From Eudorina sp. 2006-703-Eu-15 (Eukaryota > Chlorophyta > Chlorophyceae > Chlamydomonadales > Volvocaceae), in assembly GCA_003117195.1 (NCBI GenBank), contig BDSI01000043.1, positions 340,070 through 404,069 of the forward strand: a stretch of 64,000 nt of DNA, read 5' to 3'. Numbering within the stretch: the stretch's first letter is position 1; each line of letters begins with the position of its first letter. The position numbers were made by a program, and so were the translations under genes. Shown here piece after piece: positions 1 to 10,119 of this stretch. The notes beneath the pieces were generated by a model. It was not told the origin of the DNA and made no database searches. It saw nothing but the letters and a program-made list of their open reading frames with translations.

Positions 1-96
1 GCCCGTGGGCTTCGGCTCGGGTCTGATGGCTGCTGGCCGAGTCTCCAGCCGAGGGGCGCGTGTGCGGACCCGTCGGCTGCACATCACCCAGTTGGG

Positions 97-228
97 TAAT
101 CCTTACATCATCAATTGGGGTAATCCTTACATCATCAATTGGGGTGATCCTTACATCATCAATTGGGGTAATCCTTACATCATCAATTGGGGTGATCCTT
201 ACATCATCAATTGGGATGATCCTTGCAA
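97..228. repeat. 24-bp tandem repeat, five full copies plus a partial
   Basis: Five consecutive 24-bp units (97-120, 121-144, 145-168, 169-192, 193-216) with core CCTTACATCATCAATTGGGG, then a degenerate partial unit. Units alternate mainly in the first bases (TAAT versus TGAT). It lies upstream of the first recognisable exon (364), so it is probably intronic or 5'-flanking. Much more AT-rich than its surroundings. Confidence 0.97.
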
Positions 229-363
229 GTGTCACGTGCACGCCGAGGTGAGGTGCATGTCCGTGACACACGCCCGTCGGCCCCTCTTGACGGTGTGCTG
301 CCCTCCCTCCCACCCTTTGCCCACCCTCCGCCGCTGCAACCCCTCCCCGCGCTGACGGCGCAG

Positions 364-681
364 ATCATCATGAGCGGCGAGGTGCTGCTGCGGCTGCAGC
401 TGTCGGGCGCGGGCGGCGGGCTGGGCTCGCAGCAGCTGATGCTCAACTGGCAGGTGCGTGCGGCGCGGGGCCCGCCGTCGCGGGGCTGCGAACCTGCGGG
501 GCTGCGAACCTGCTATCCACCCGCGGGGGGTTTGCTGGGGGCTCCGGCCAGGGTGGGCCCGGGGGTGACCAGGGTGCTGGGGTTTCCGCTGCGGGGAACA
601 CTGGCCTGCGCCCGCGCGTGACCGCCCTGCAGCCCGGGCCTGGCATCGCCCCTAGGTTTCCTGTTTGGCGTAGCGGTGGCG

Positions 682-728
<47 letters not shown>

Positions 729-3700
729 GGTGGTGGTGGTGATAGTGACGGTCGTTGTACGACCGGTCTTCCCGGTCCCCTAGAGTTGTCATGGCCAGAC
801 CACTGACTCTGTTGACCCGACGTCTCCGGCTGGTGCCCTGGGCGTTGGCCGATGGTGGGTGCAGGCGCATGTGCTGGACCTGGGGGACCACCAGCTGCTG
901 CAGTCGCTACCGCCCCCGCTGCCGCCGACGCACGCCAACGCCAAGGCCAACAGCGCTGCGCTCGCGAGCGCCCAGCAGGTCAGTGTAAGCTGCCGCCGCG
1001 GTCGGTCGGTGGGGAGAGGACGTTGGGGACGCAAGTGCTGTTGGATGTTGTGGCCGCGACCCCGCCGGGCGGTCGGCGTGCGGACTGTGGCACCCGCGCT
1101 TTTGAGCCGGCATCCGGAGACCTCCAGCGCCCCCGTGCCTCGCCCCGACCATCACACACCCACCCAACGGTGCACCCCTGGCCATCTGCCCGGGGCCCTG
1201 CTGCTCTCTCTTGCACTCGCCCTCCTCCCTCGTTGCCACCGTGGTTTCCCTTCCCCAGCGCCCTCCCTCCCGCCATTCCGCCAACGCGCCCACTCCTGTC
1301 CACCCTCATTGCCCTCCTCTCCGCCCTCCCTCCCGCCTCCGCACTCGCCTCCCTCTCCCTGCAGGCCCGCACGCTGGGGGCGCCCGTGTCCCGGCACCTG
1401 CTGCACCTCACCTCCGCCAACCTGCTGGGCCGGCTGCGGCTCATGCCCCCGGTGCGCTCCGCGCTGCGCCAGTTCACCACGGGCGCGGTGGACGCGCCGG
1501 TGGGCGACTCGGTCACGGTGGCGGTCTTCCGGGTGAGAGAGGGAGGGAGGGAGGGAGGGTGGGAGGGATATAGGAAATTGGTAGACATATTCAGACTGCG
1601 CTGCTGCAAGAGTCCGGGACAGAGGGAGGGAGGAGAGGGAGGGAGGGAGATGGCCAACTCGTAGACCTGGGTATGGATGGGCGTACGGAAACTGCGCTGA
1701 CCGCCTGAAGGGGAGGGAGGTGAAATTGAAGACGCGCGGAACCCAGAAGAAACGAATCTGGGAGGTAGGGAGGGAGGCAGGTAGTGAGGCAGGGGCCCGA
1801 CCGGTTGGGTTGTTTCGCTGTCTTGGATGCCGGCGCCGGCGGCAGTGCCGTACTGCGACTGCGGGACGTGCGCGACGTGCTTTGTGACACGCTTCCGGGC
1901 GAGGGATGGGGACCCCCGCGTGGTTTCGGAGGACCGCAACAGGGTTGGCGGGGACTGTAGCTGGGATCTAGGGTTTGCCTCGGTTGGCAGAAGTGCAGGG
2001 AGGGAGGGAGGGAGGAGGCGGAGATGGAGGGTTGTCCGGGGATCGACCCCGGGGGCTGCCGTGGCGTGAGGTCGGCTGCTGGCGGAAGGATGGAGGGGGA
2101 CACGGGCGCACTTGCCCCAGGCAGGCAAGGCCGGCGGGGCCCAGAGCAAATCTTCACGTGCGCGCGCGGGCCGAGGGCGGTTAATGCCCGCTTCATTTGC
2201 TTGCGCGGTCATTGAAGGCGGCCCTGCTACTTCGAGGAGGCTGGACCCACCGCCTGTGTAGCCGCAGCGGTCATGGCATGTGGGCGTGCAGGCGAATGTG
2301 GGCGTGAGTGTATGTGGGCGGGTTGGCGGGCCGGCAGGGGCCGCGCCCAAGACAGCATCCCATGGGTCCTTATCTACACATCCAATACCGGGCGGGTTTC
2401 TTTTCTATACACACCCAAGACCGCGGCAACACCCGGCAAGACCCGGTGAAACGCAGTCCACTCTCAGGCACCCAGCACCGCTGTCTGCCAACCTGCCAGT
2501 GATTGCCCGTTCCCGCCCCGCCCGCCCACCCACCGGCGGCCTCAGGTCTCCAACGCGGCGGCACTGCTGGCCTGGAACGCAGCCGTGGCGGCCGAGTCGA
2601 TGGCGCTGCTGGAGCTGTACCTGCGGGCCAGCATGGGACCCTTCCTGGCCGCCGCCGCCGCCGCCGCGGCGCCCGCGCCCGCGCCCGCCGCTGCCGCTGC
2701 CGCGGCCACGTCCACTGGCCCCGCGGCGGCGTCCTTCGCCAGGACTTCCCTCGCCCTCTCCGAGGGCCGGAAGCAGGCGGCGGCAGCCGCAGGCAATGGC
2801 GCCGCCGCCGAGGCCGTCGATGCTGCCGATAATGCTGCCGTTGACGATGTTGATGAGGATGAGGATGATGACGCGGCCGTGGCGGCAGCGCCGGTACTGT
2901 GTTATTTGGCTGCAGCGCCGCCGGGCAGCCCCTTCGGCACGTTGGTGGCGGGGTTCAGCGAGCCCGCCGCCGCGGCGCGCTGGGCGCTGGAGGCGCTGGA
3001 GCACATCGCGGACCTGCCCTGGCCGGCCGAGCTGCTGGACACGCCCTGGGGACGACCCCTAGAGGACGTCCCGCTGGCGGAGGCGGAGGCGGCGGACGGC
3101 GGGGCACAGGGCCCCGGCGGCCGGCTGCCGCGTGCCGGAGTTTGGGGGGTTGCGTCGGAGTTCGGCGGGCGCTTCGGCTACGTGTCGTCATCCGCGGGGA
3201 TGCTGGCGGCTGCGGCTGCGGGCGGGGACGGAAAGGCGGCGTCGCCGACGAGCAGCGCGCGGCCGACGCCGCGGCGCGGCGGCGGCCGCACGTCGTCGCC
3301 GCCCGCGTCGGCGCGCGCGGACGGCGGTGCGGCGGGGTCGAAGCGGGGCCGCGGCGTGCCGTGGGGCGCGTCACCGCCGCCGCGACGCAGCGCGCCGGGG
3401 CTGCCTGTCTCCACCAGCTTCGCCGGCCGCCCCGCGGACCTGGCCAGCAGCCGCGAGGCCAGCGGCCTTGCCGGCGCGAGCGCGCGGCGGTGGGAGGCCT
3501 GGGACCCGCAGCGGGTGTCCGACGACGCGGTGCCGCCCCAGCCGCCGGGCACCGGCCGCACCATTAGCGGCAGCGCCAGCGGCCCGGCCACTCTGACCAC
3601 CTCGCCGCCGGCGCGCCGGGCGCGCGGCGCCGGCTCTGGCAGCCACGGTCAGACCGGCGGCTGCGCCGCCCCCCCTAAGGTCCTGCGGCTCACCATGACC

Positions 3701-6517
3701 CCGCCGCTGGACGCCGCAGTGGAGCTGGAGCCGGGCACGCCAGTCGCGGCGCTGCGCGACAGTGGGCCGCCGCCGCCAGCGGCGGCGGCGGCGGCGGCGG
3801 CAGGTTCTGCCGCCGCCGACGCGGCCGCGGTGATTCTGGACCCCTGGGAGCTCAACAGCGACGGCAGCGGCGGAAGCGTCGGCGGCGGTGCCGACGGCGG
3901 GCTGTCCAGTGCGGGGCTGATTGTCCAGACGGGGCCCGGCACCGGCACCGGCATGCAGCGTGAGTGCCGCGAGCAAGGGCGGACCGACAACGGCGGCGGC
4001 ACGGAGCTGCGTACCGCCCCGGCGGGTTACGGCGGGGGCACCTTCGACGTCCCACCAAGGGCCGTGTCTGCCGCCGCTGCCGCCGCCGCAACCACAGCCC
4101 CCCCCGGGAAGGCCAAGGGCGCCAAGTCAGCCCAGTGTTCTGCCGGTGATCTGCTGGCGTCCTCGCTTGTCGACGGCGGCGGCGGCAGCGGGGCCGGCGG
4201 TATGACCCCCGAGGCTTTCGCCCTCAGCTCGTCGGCGCCCATGACGCACCACCCCCGGTGCCGCCCTTACCTGCCCCATGACCGGCCCGCATCTCGCAGC
4301 CGCTTCCACGGCCGCCCGGCCGCCGGGCCGCTAATCGCGGCCACGAGCGCCACGGGCGCGCCGGCGGCGGCGCCGCCACAGTTTGCGGACCTGGGACCGG
4401 AGGCGCCCTGCCGCGGACCGTATCGGCCGGCGCAGGCGTCCGGCCGCGCGGGTATTCACGGCAGGGACGCATCGACGGGGCAGATGGAGGAGCAGGGGCC
4501 GGCGGAGGGGGCGGCTGCAGCAGCGACAGCAGCGGCCGGTTCCGCCGCCGGGGGGGAAAGGCGGTTGCCGCAGCTGCATGTGTTGATGCCGGCGCATGCA
4601 CAGCGGCCGGACGATGTTCTGGCTGCGTCGCCCTCGCCCTCACCGGCGCAGATCCTTCCGTTTGGCCGCGGCGGCGCGCGCGCAGGCGCTGCCGGCGGCG
4701 ACCACGACGACGCAGACGACGCAGACGGCGACGGCAGCGAGGGCGCCAGAGCCAGCCCCGACGGGCCAGCCGGCCCCAGCGCCGCCAAGACATCAACTGC
4801 GCCCTCAATTTCCGACTGCTGTGCAGAGTACTACGACCCGCGGGCTCTTGCGTTGTCGGAATGCGCGCCAGGGAGCGCGGCGGCGGCGTCCCGCGCCGGC
4901 GCCACCGCCTCTGCTGCTGCTGCCAGCCCCGCGGCCGCCGCCGCCCCCACCGCCCCCACCGCCGCCGCCAGCTCGGCGAGCTTCCTCAGCCGCGACGGGG
5001 CCACCCCGACGGGTGGAGAGGAGGCTGCCAGCGGATGCCAGCGCTCGTCTCCGTCTCAGCAAGTGCGCGACCGCGACCGGGACGCGGCCGGTGCCGTCCC
5101 GCAGCGCCTGCGCGATCGCCTGAGGCAGATCACGTACTCCTTCTCCAACCTGGCGCTTCGCCTGCAGGCCGGCAGCCTGGCGGCCGTCGGCCGGGAGGAG
5201 TCGCGCGTCAGCGCCTCGCCCTCCGCCGCCGCCGATGCTAGGTCGGAATCGGTCGCCGCCACCGCCGCCGCCGCGGTCGGCAGGTCGATGACGGCAGGCA
5301 GCATCGCCGCCGCCGCTGCCGGCGGCAGCGGTGGTAATCATGCTGCACCGCGCTTCGCAGCGCGGAAGCACCTGGGTCTGGACAGCCGTCGGGCGGTGGG
5401 ACCTCAGAGCGGCAGCGGCGCCGGCGGAGACGGGGCCGTGGCGGTGGCAGCGGCGGCGGCGGCGGCGGCGGCGGCGCGGGCCGATGAGGACGCGGAGCGG
5501 GCGACGCTGCGCGGCCTGCGCGTGCGCGTGGGCCTGGCGGTGGGCCCCGTGCGCACGGAGCTGTGCCCACTGACGGGCCGCGTGGTCTGGACGGGCAAGA
5601 CCGTCACCGCGGCCATGACGGCGGCGGCGGCGGCGCGCCTGCGGACCCTGTACGTGACGCCCGAGGCGGCGGCGGCGATCGACGGACCCCGCCTGGGGAT
5701 CGACGGACCCCGCCAGCCGTCCCAGCGCGACGACGACGGCGGCGGCGGCGGCGGCGGTCCGCCGGGTGCGCGAGGGAGTGTTGAGCTGCAGCCCTCGTCT
5801 CGTGAGCCGCTGGTGCGCTACCGTACCCGGTTGCCCGACGAGCAGACCGCGGGGCGGGAGGCGCGGACGCCGGTCTCGTGGCTGCTGGCGCGACGGAGCC
5901 GCACCCTTGCGGAGATACACATGGAGCCTGCGGCCGCGTCCCACGACCGCAGCAGAAAGGTTCGGCCGCAGCCGCAGCCCCTGCCGCCGCCGGCTGCCGC
6001 CGCTGTTGCTGCTGCTGCTGCCGCTGCCCCTGCACCATCGGCAGCCGCGGCGCAGGCGGCGGCTGCGCCCAGCGAGCGCTCTCTGACCCTGGGTTCGCCG
6101 CTGTCGGACCCGGCGGTGGCAGCCGCGGCGGGAAGCGCGATGGGGGAGGAGTCGCGGCCGTCCCGTGAGGCACCCGGCAGTACAGGGCCGCCCGGCGGGG
6201 ATGACGGCGGCGAGGCGGCGCAGCTGGCGGATCTGGATTCGCTGGAACAGCAGTCCGAGGGCGAGGCGGGATGGGTGCTCAGGTGCAGCCCAGCGACTGG
6301 CCAGGTGGCGCCCTCCAATGGCGTCGCCGCCAGCCTGGCGGCGCCGCTGCTGTGCCCTCGGAACGCGCCCTACCGCTGCCGCCTGGTGCGCCACGGGGGC
6401 GCCACGCCGCAGGCTGCGGCGGCGGCATCGGCGGGTGCCGGCGCTGTCGCAGCAGGGGGCGAGCCTGGAGCCCTGCGCAATGACGGCGGCGTCGACATCC
6501 GTGCTTGCCGAGTGTAA
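364..6517 (+). CDS. Class III nucleotidyl-cyclase-homology protein, 5'-partial, probably catalytically dead
   Basis: Four exons read in one frame: 364-453, 865-978, 1365-1532 and 2546-6517, each with AG acceptors and GT donors; earlier exons lie left of the window. The last exon encodes about 1,323 residues ending at TAA 6515-6517. Two blocks match the second half of algal cyclase domains: GTLVAGFSEPAAAARWALEA near 2945-3000 followed by PWPAELL, and RGLRVRVGLAVGPV...LTGRVVWTGK at about 5510-5600. Between them are some 850 residues rich in Ala, Gly, Pro and Ser, with GCG/GCC codon runs. In active enzymes the second block carries Asn and Arg after the GK (for example GKxxNxAAR); here the stretch reads GKTVTAAMTA, so both catalytic residues are missing. 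The GD metal aspartate expected before VAGF is also absent. A role as a regulatory pseudo-cyclase is inference; a decaying gene is the alternative. Confidence 0.72.
681..741. repeat. (GTT)n-(GGT)n compound microsatellite
   Basis: About eleven GTT triplets (681-713) run directly into about nine GGT triplets (714-741), inside the intron between the exons ending at 453 and starting at 865. Confidence 0.97.
6513..6517 (+). terminator. TGTAA poly(A)-type signal overlapping the stop codon
   Basis: The pentamer TGTAA, the algal polyadenylation signal, coincides with the TAA stop of the cyclase-like ORF. If used, the mRNA would have almost no 3' UTR. I saw no other convincing plus-strand TGTAA shortly downstream, so either this gene uses a different signal or transcription continues further. 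Confidence 0.3.
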
Positions 6518-6619
6518 TGCGACGGTGCATAGCATCACGTTTGGAGCGACTCGCGTCATTGGAGGCCGTCGTGATGTGCAACCCCCTGCCGGGTGTCCTC
6601 CTCCACGTACAGCCGCGCT

Positions 6620-6695
6620 GCCCCCAGCGGCGCTCCCAGCGGCGCCCCCAGCGGCGCTCCCAGCGGCGCTCCCAGCGGTGCTCCCAGCGGCTCAA
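6620..6695. repeat. 12-bp tandem repeat (CAGCGGCGCTCC type)
   Basis: About six imperfect 12-bp units (CAGCGGCGCTCC / CAGCGGCGCCCC / CAGCGGTGCTCC) just 3' of the cyclase-like ORF. In one plus frame they encode an Ala/Pro/Leu run, but no splice connection to the upstream gene was established. Confidence 0.85.
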
Positions 6696-8397
6696 TGCGA
6701 TGGGCACCGCGCGCCGCGTCGTGAAGTGCGGAGACGACGCACGCCGGCAGCGTCAGTGGCCGTCCAAACGCCGGATCTAGAGTCGTGCGAGTCGTCCTGC
6801 GGATTCCGTAAGATCATTGTGCATTGCGTCGTGAACCGCCGGGGGGCGCACACGCCAGCCATCGGGTACCGTGCACAGAGCGCTGTGTGAAGCGTTGCGA
6901 CCAGAAGGCAACTGTCGGCCCATGAAGCTGCATGAAGCTGCGCATTCGCGTCCGGGAGGTCAAGCCGGTGAAGACGGCCCAGAGGGTGTGGCGTGGTGTG
7001 GTGTGGTGCGACGGCTTAATTTATGGTGACTGCCGCTTGGGCAGCATTGGATCGCTCGGTTGGAAGCGTTGATATTTTGTTTGCTGTTCGTGATCAAGTT
7101 TCGTCCGCGGCCGCAGCTGCGCCCCGAGCGGCCTGCTCGTCGCGGTGATTGTACATTCTGCGGTTCTGGCAATTTTCAGGTGCTGCAGTGGCTTCCGTGC
7201 CTTTCGCAGCTTCAAGTGCGGCAGGCATCGGTGGACCCGAGCAGGTCATCGATGACAGCCGGGAGCCGCCGTTTCACCGCAAACTGCATAAACAGCCCGT
7301 GACCTTTGCCTAAACGACGAGCCGAACACACGGGTGGAGCGTGATTGGTGCGGGAGTTCGCTGGGCGGGTTGGCGGGCGTTTCTCCCTTCTGAAGCCCGA
7401 CCAACCGGCGCAGGCTTTGGTCGGGGTCCCAATGGGAGCTCCCGCTTCGATGTCCGGCTGGCGCTGGACAGTCCGCGGACAGCCCGAGGAAAGCTGGCCT
7501 GCACAACATTTCATTCGACTGCTCACAGGCTCGCTGCTTGTATTCGCCTGCTCGAAAATGCGCATTGCGGGGGCAGAATAACTCACGTGCTGGGTACCAA
7601 GGCGGACGCGGATAGGCGGACGTGGGTGGGGTTCGACCAGCGCCGGGACAAGCACCCTTTGGGGGCAGTACTGCGTGGGGGCGAGTTGGGGGCTGCCTTG
7701 CCTGGACAGGGCCGGTGTGCGTCCCAGAGCGCACAGGGTGCGGGAGTTCCTCCGGCTATGGGCGTGCAGCCATGGCCCCAGCGCCATGAGGCTGCTGCGT
7801 GGCGGAAACCTGGCAGCGGGTGGCGCTGGAAGGGCAGGCATAAGGCAGCGGCGTAACAGCTAGAGGAGGGGCTGTGGGACTCAGATGCAGGTAGCTGCTC
7901 TGTCCAGACCTTTATTGGAGCCCCGCGTGCCGCATCGCAGACAAATATTATGTGTGCGTGGTGCAGTTGCAGCAATTTACGGACTTCAGGGTTCTGAGGT
8001 TTACATGCCAAGTTAGGGGTGGGGGATAGTTGGGGCCTGCCTCCCTGCCAATGTGGGTACACCGGGCCGCAGGGTGGACTTGTGGTTTGCCAGGAGGGCG
8101 CCCAATTCCGCCCAAGACAACGCTTCTTCAATTTCATTTCGATGTGTTGGTGTTGCTGGTGGGGACGAGGGCTCGACGCCTCGACCCCATCGTCCGTGGA
8201 GGTGGATTAGGAGTTTCGTCCGGAAGCCCAGGTGGTTTCGTACGGCAGCCCAGGACAGTTAACAGACGATGATACGCAGGGCGCGGTTGGTGGGCCAGGA
8301 CTGCGAGCTTCCTCTGGGACACGGCTGTTGCGTTGTTGGCGGACACGGCGGTCAACGATCATCCAGGAGATTTGCCGCTAAATAGTTTATTTATACA

Positions 8398-8428
8398 CGT
8401 TCATACGGACATGGCGTCCGTATGAACG
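8398..8428. repeat. Perfect 13-bp inverted repeat with 5-nt loop
   Basis: Arms CGTTCATACGGAC (8398-8410) and GTCCGTATGAACG (8416-8428) flank the loop ATGGC. It follows an AT-rich stretch (AGTTTATTTATACA). An overlapping smaller hairpin GGCGT...ACGCC is embedded in the right arm. Confidence 0.93.
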
Positions 8429-10119
8429 CCATGTTCGCGGTTCGCACATGCTTGATTAGGCTTTCCCAGGCCTTCCCGGGCAGGCAAGACATCTTTGCCA
8501 CCGAGGCCCAGAATGGTGTTGACAGGGCGTTTTAACTGATCGTCTTTGCCTCTACACAGTCCAGGAGGCGGGGCAGCGCGTCGTTGTGAAGCAGTGAAGG
8601 TCGATCGATGAAGGCGGGGAAGGTACCTGGTTACCGTCAGAGAAAGTGTGTCCTCCGGGACGTTTGGCGGGCCAACCCTCCCGGGTGGATGTCGGCGACG
8701 AATGCGCAAAGGTTGCAGCGGGCGTAAGCGCGAGACCCCAGATGCATTGTGTTGGAATGCGCGAGGTTGGGGTGACGATTGCGGGCTTAGTGCCTTGGAC
8801 GACGAACTCTTGTGCGCGGGCACGTGGTCCACTCTCTGGGCTACGCCCTCATACGAATCCGGCCACGAGCGCTGCGACCCTGCAAGTGCAGTCCTGCAGC
8901 AGCGCCCGGCCGTTACGGCAGGCGCAACCACGCAGGCTCTGCCAGTCGGGTGAAGACCGGGATCCCTGCCCCTGGGACACAGGGGTAGTCATCCAGGCGC
9001 AGCAATACCGTACCCAAACGAGGTAGCCTCACAACAAAGTAAGCTCCCATACAAGAGAACGTCTGCGGACGACAAAGTCGCATGGGGAGTTTGGGCAGCA
9101 GCCAGCAGCTAATGAAGCGGCTGGTGCTGTGCCGGGTTTAACAGCCTGATAGCCTCTGACGGTCAACTGCTTGAAATCATGGCATTCTATGACGCTTGCA
9201 CTTGGCATCCCCGTTCAAAAGATTCACATCAACCGTGATGGTAAGTTCCTGTGCAGACACTGTGGACCTGTCATGTTGGTAGACCAAGAGGCTCAACCGT
9301 TGGTGACTTCGGTGACGGCCTGTGACGGTGGGAATGGCAGGGTGTGGTCAGGGACCCGATTCTTCACCATGGAAGTACGTGCAGTCACCATTATCCTAAC
9401 AATGTCTCTCCTCTCCTACTATAATCCTGGGGTGTGCGTCGATCGCACCGTTTTGAGTGTGTGTTCGATTAGTGACCCCCGGTTCGCCTACGTTGCATAA
9501 ATGCACACCGCATCATACCCCTTTCCATTACGAAAATGCTAAGGAATTGATTTCATCCGAAAGCTACAGCGTAATCCAAGGGTATAACAATGAACGTGAT
9601 AGTTCGCAAGGAGGTTATCAATCTTCGTCATACCCGGAGCTGACGCACCCTTGGAATTATATAGGCAATGGTCTGAGCTGCTAATGTTATACAACCCGCC
9701 ATACTGAGCTTAACATTGCTTTGTTGCGAGGGCACTTGAGACCCCGCGAGAAGTCACAAACAAGACGCGTTGCAACCAAAACGTTTGAATAAGGAATACG
9801 CAAGGGCTCACACGGCGGAAATGCAAAAAGGGGGAAATGTGAGGAAATCATAAAGGTCCAATTTTTAAAATGTTTGCCGTACGAATGCCGTGATTTTCCT
9901 TCGTCCGCAGCATGAATGCTATGGCTTTTTGCAAATTATTGCGCTAGATAGCAATGACAACAGCTTCAGGAGGTCAACTCTTCGGTTCTACTTGACCAGT
10001 TATCTGCTATTATGCTCGCGTTGCATTCTAGTGTGAAGTGAAGCGTTTCATAGTTTGCGTAACAGTCCTGGCCTGTATGTATAGGGGTTTGGCCACCTTG
10101 TCCGGGGGGACACGGCAAA

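Larger units (their letters stand above)
6518..10119. other. Intergenic region, no supported gene
   Basis: Overlapping open frames of 60-210 codons occur on both strands (for example 7212-7841 minus and 7341-7856 plus), but none shows domain signatures or a consistent exon chain. From about 9500 to 10119 the DNA becomes AT-richer, as expected for the 5' flank of the kinesin gene. A perfect hairpin sits at 8398-8428. Confidence 0.6.

Noticed and set aside
97..228. CRISPR-like array
   Set aside because: Units are directly adjacent with no spacers, and the setting is a eukaryotic intron-rich gene.
980..2350. 456-codon minus-strand open frame
   Set aside because: Lies opposite real plus-strand exons and pyrimidine-rich introns. 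It reads Ser/Pro/Arg low complexity with no domain, and GC-rich DNA leaves the antisense open.
4805..6559. 584-codon minus-strand open frame
   Set aside because: Antisense shadow of the Ala/Gly-rich exon of the cyclase-like gene; an Arg-rich product typical of reversed GCC/GCG codons.
7212..7856. Overlapping open frames on both strands (209 and 171 codons)
   Set aside because: Neither has an exon chain, domain or biased codon use. Two opposite long frames in GC-rich DNA are expected by chance.
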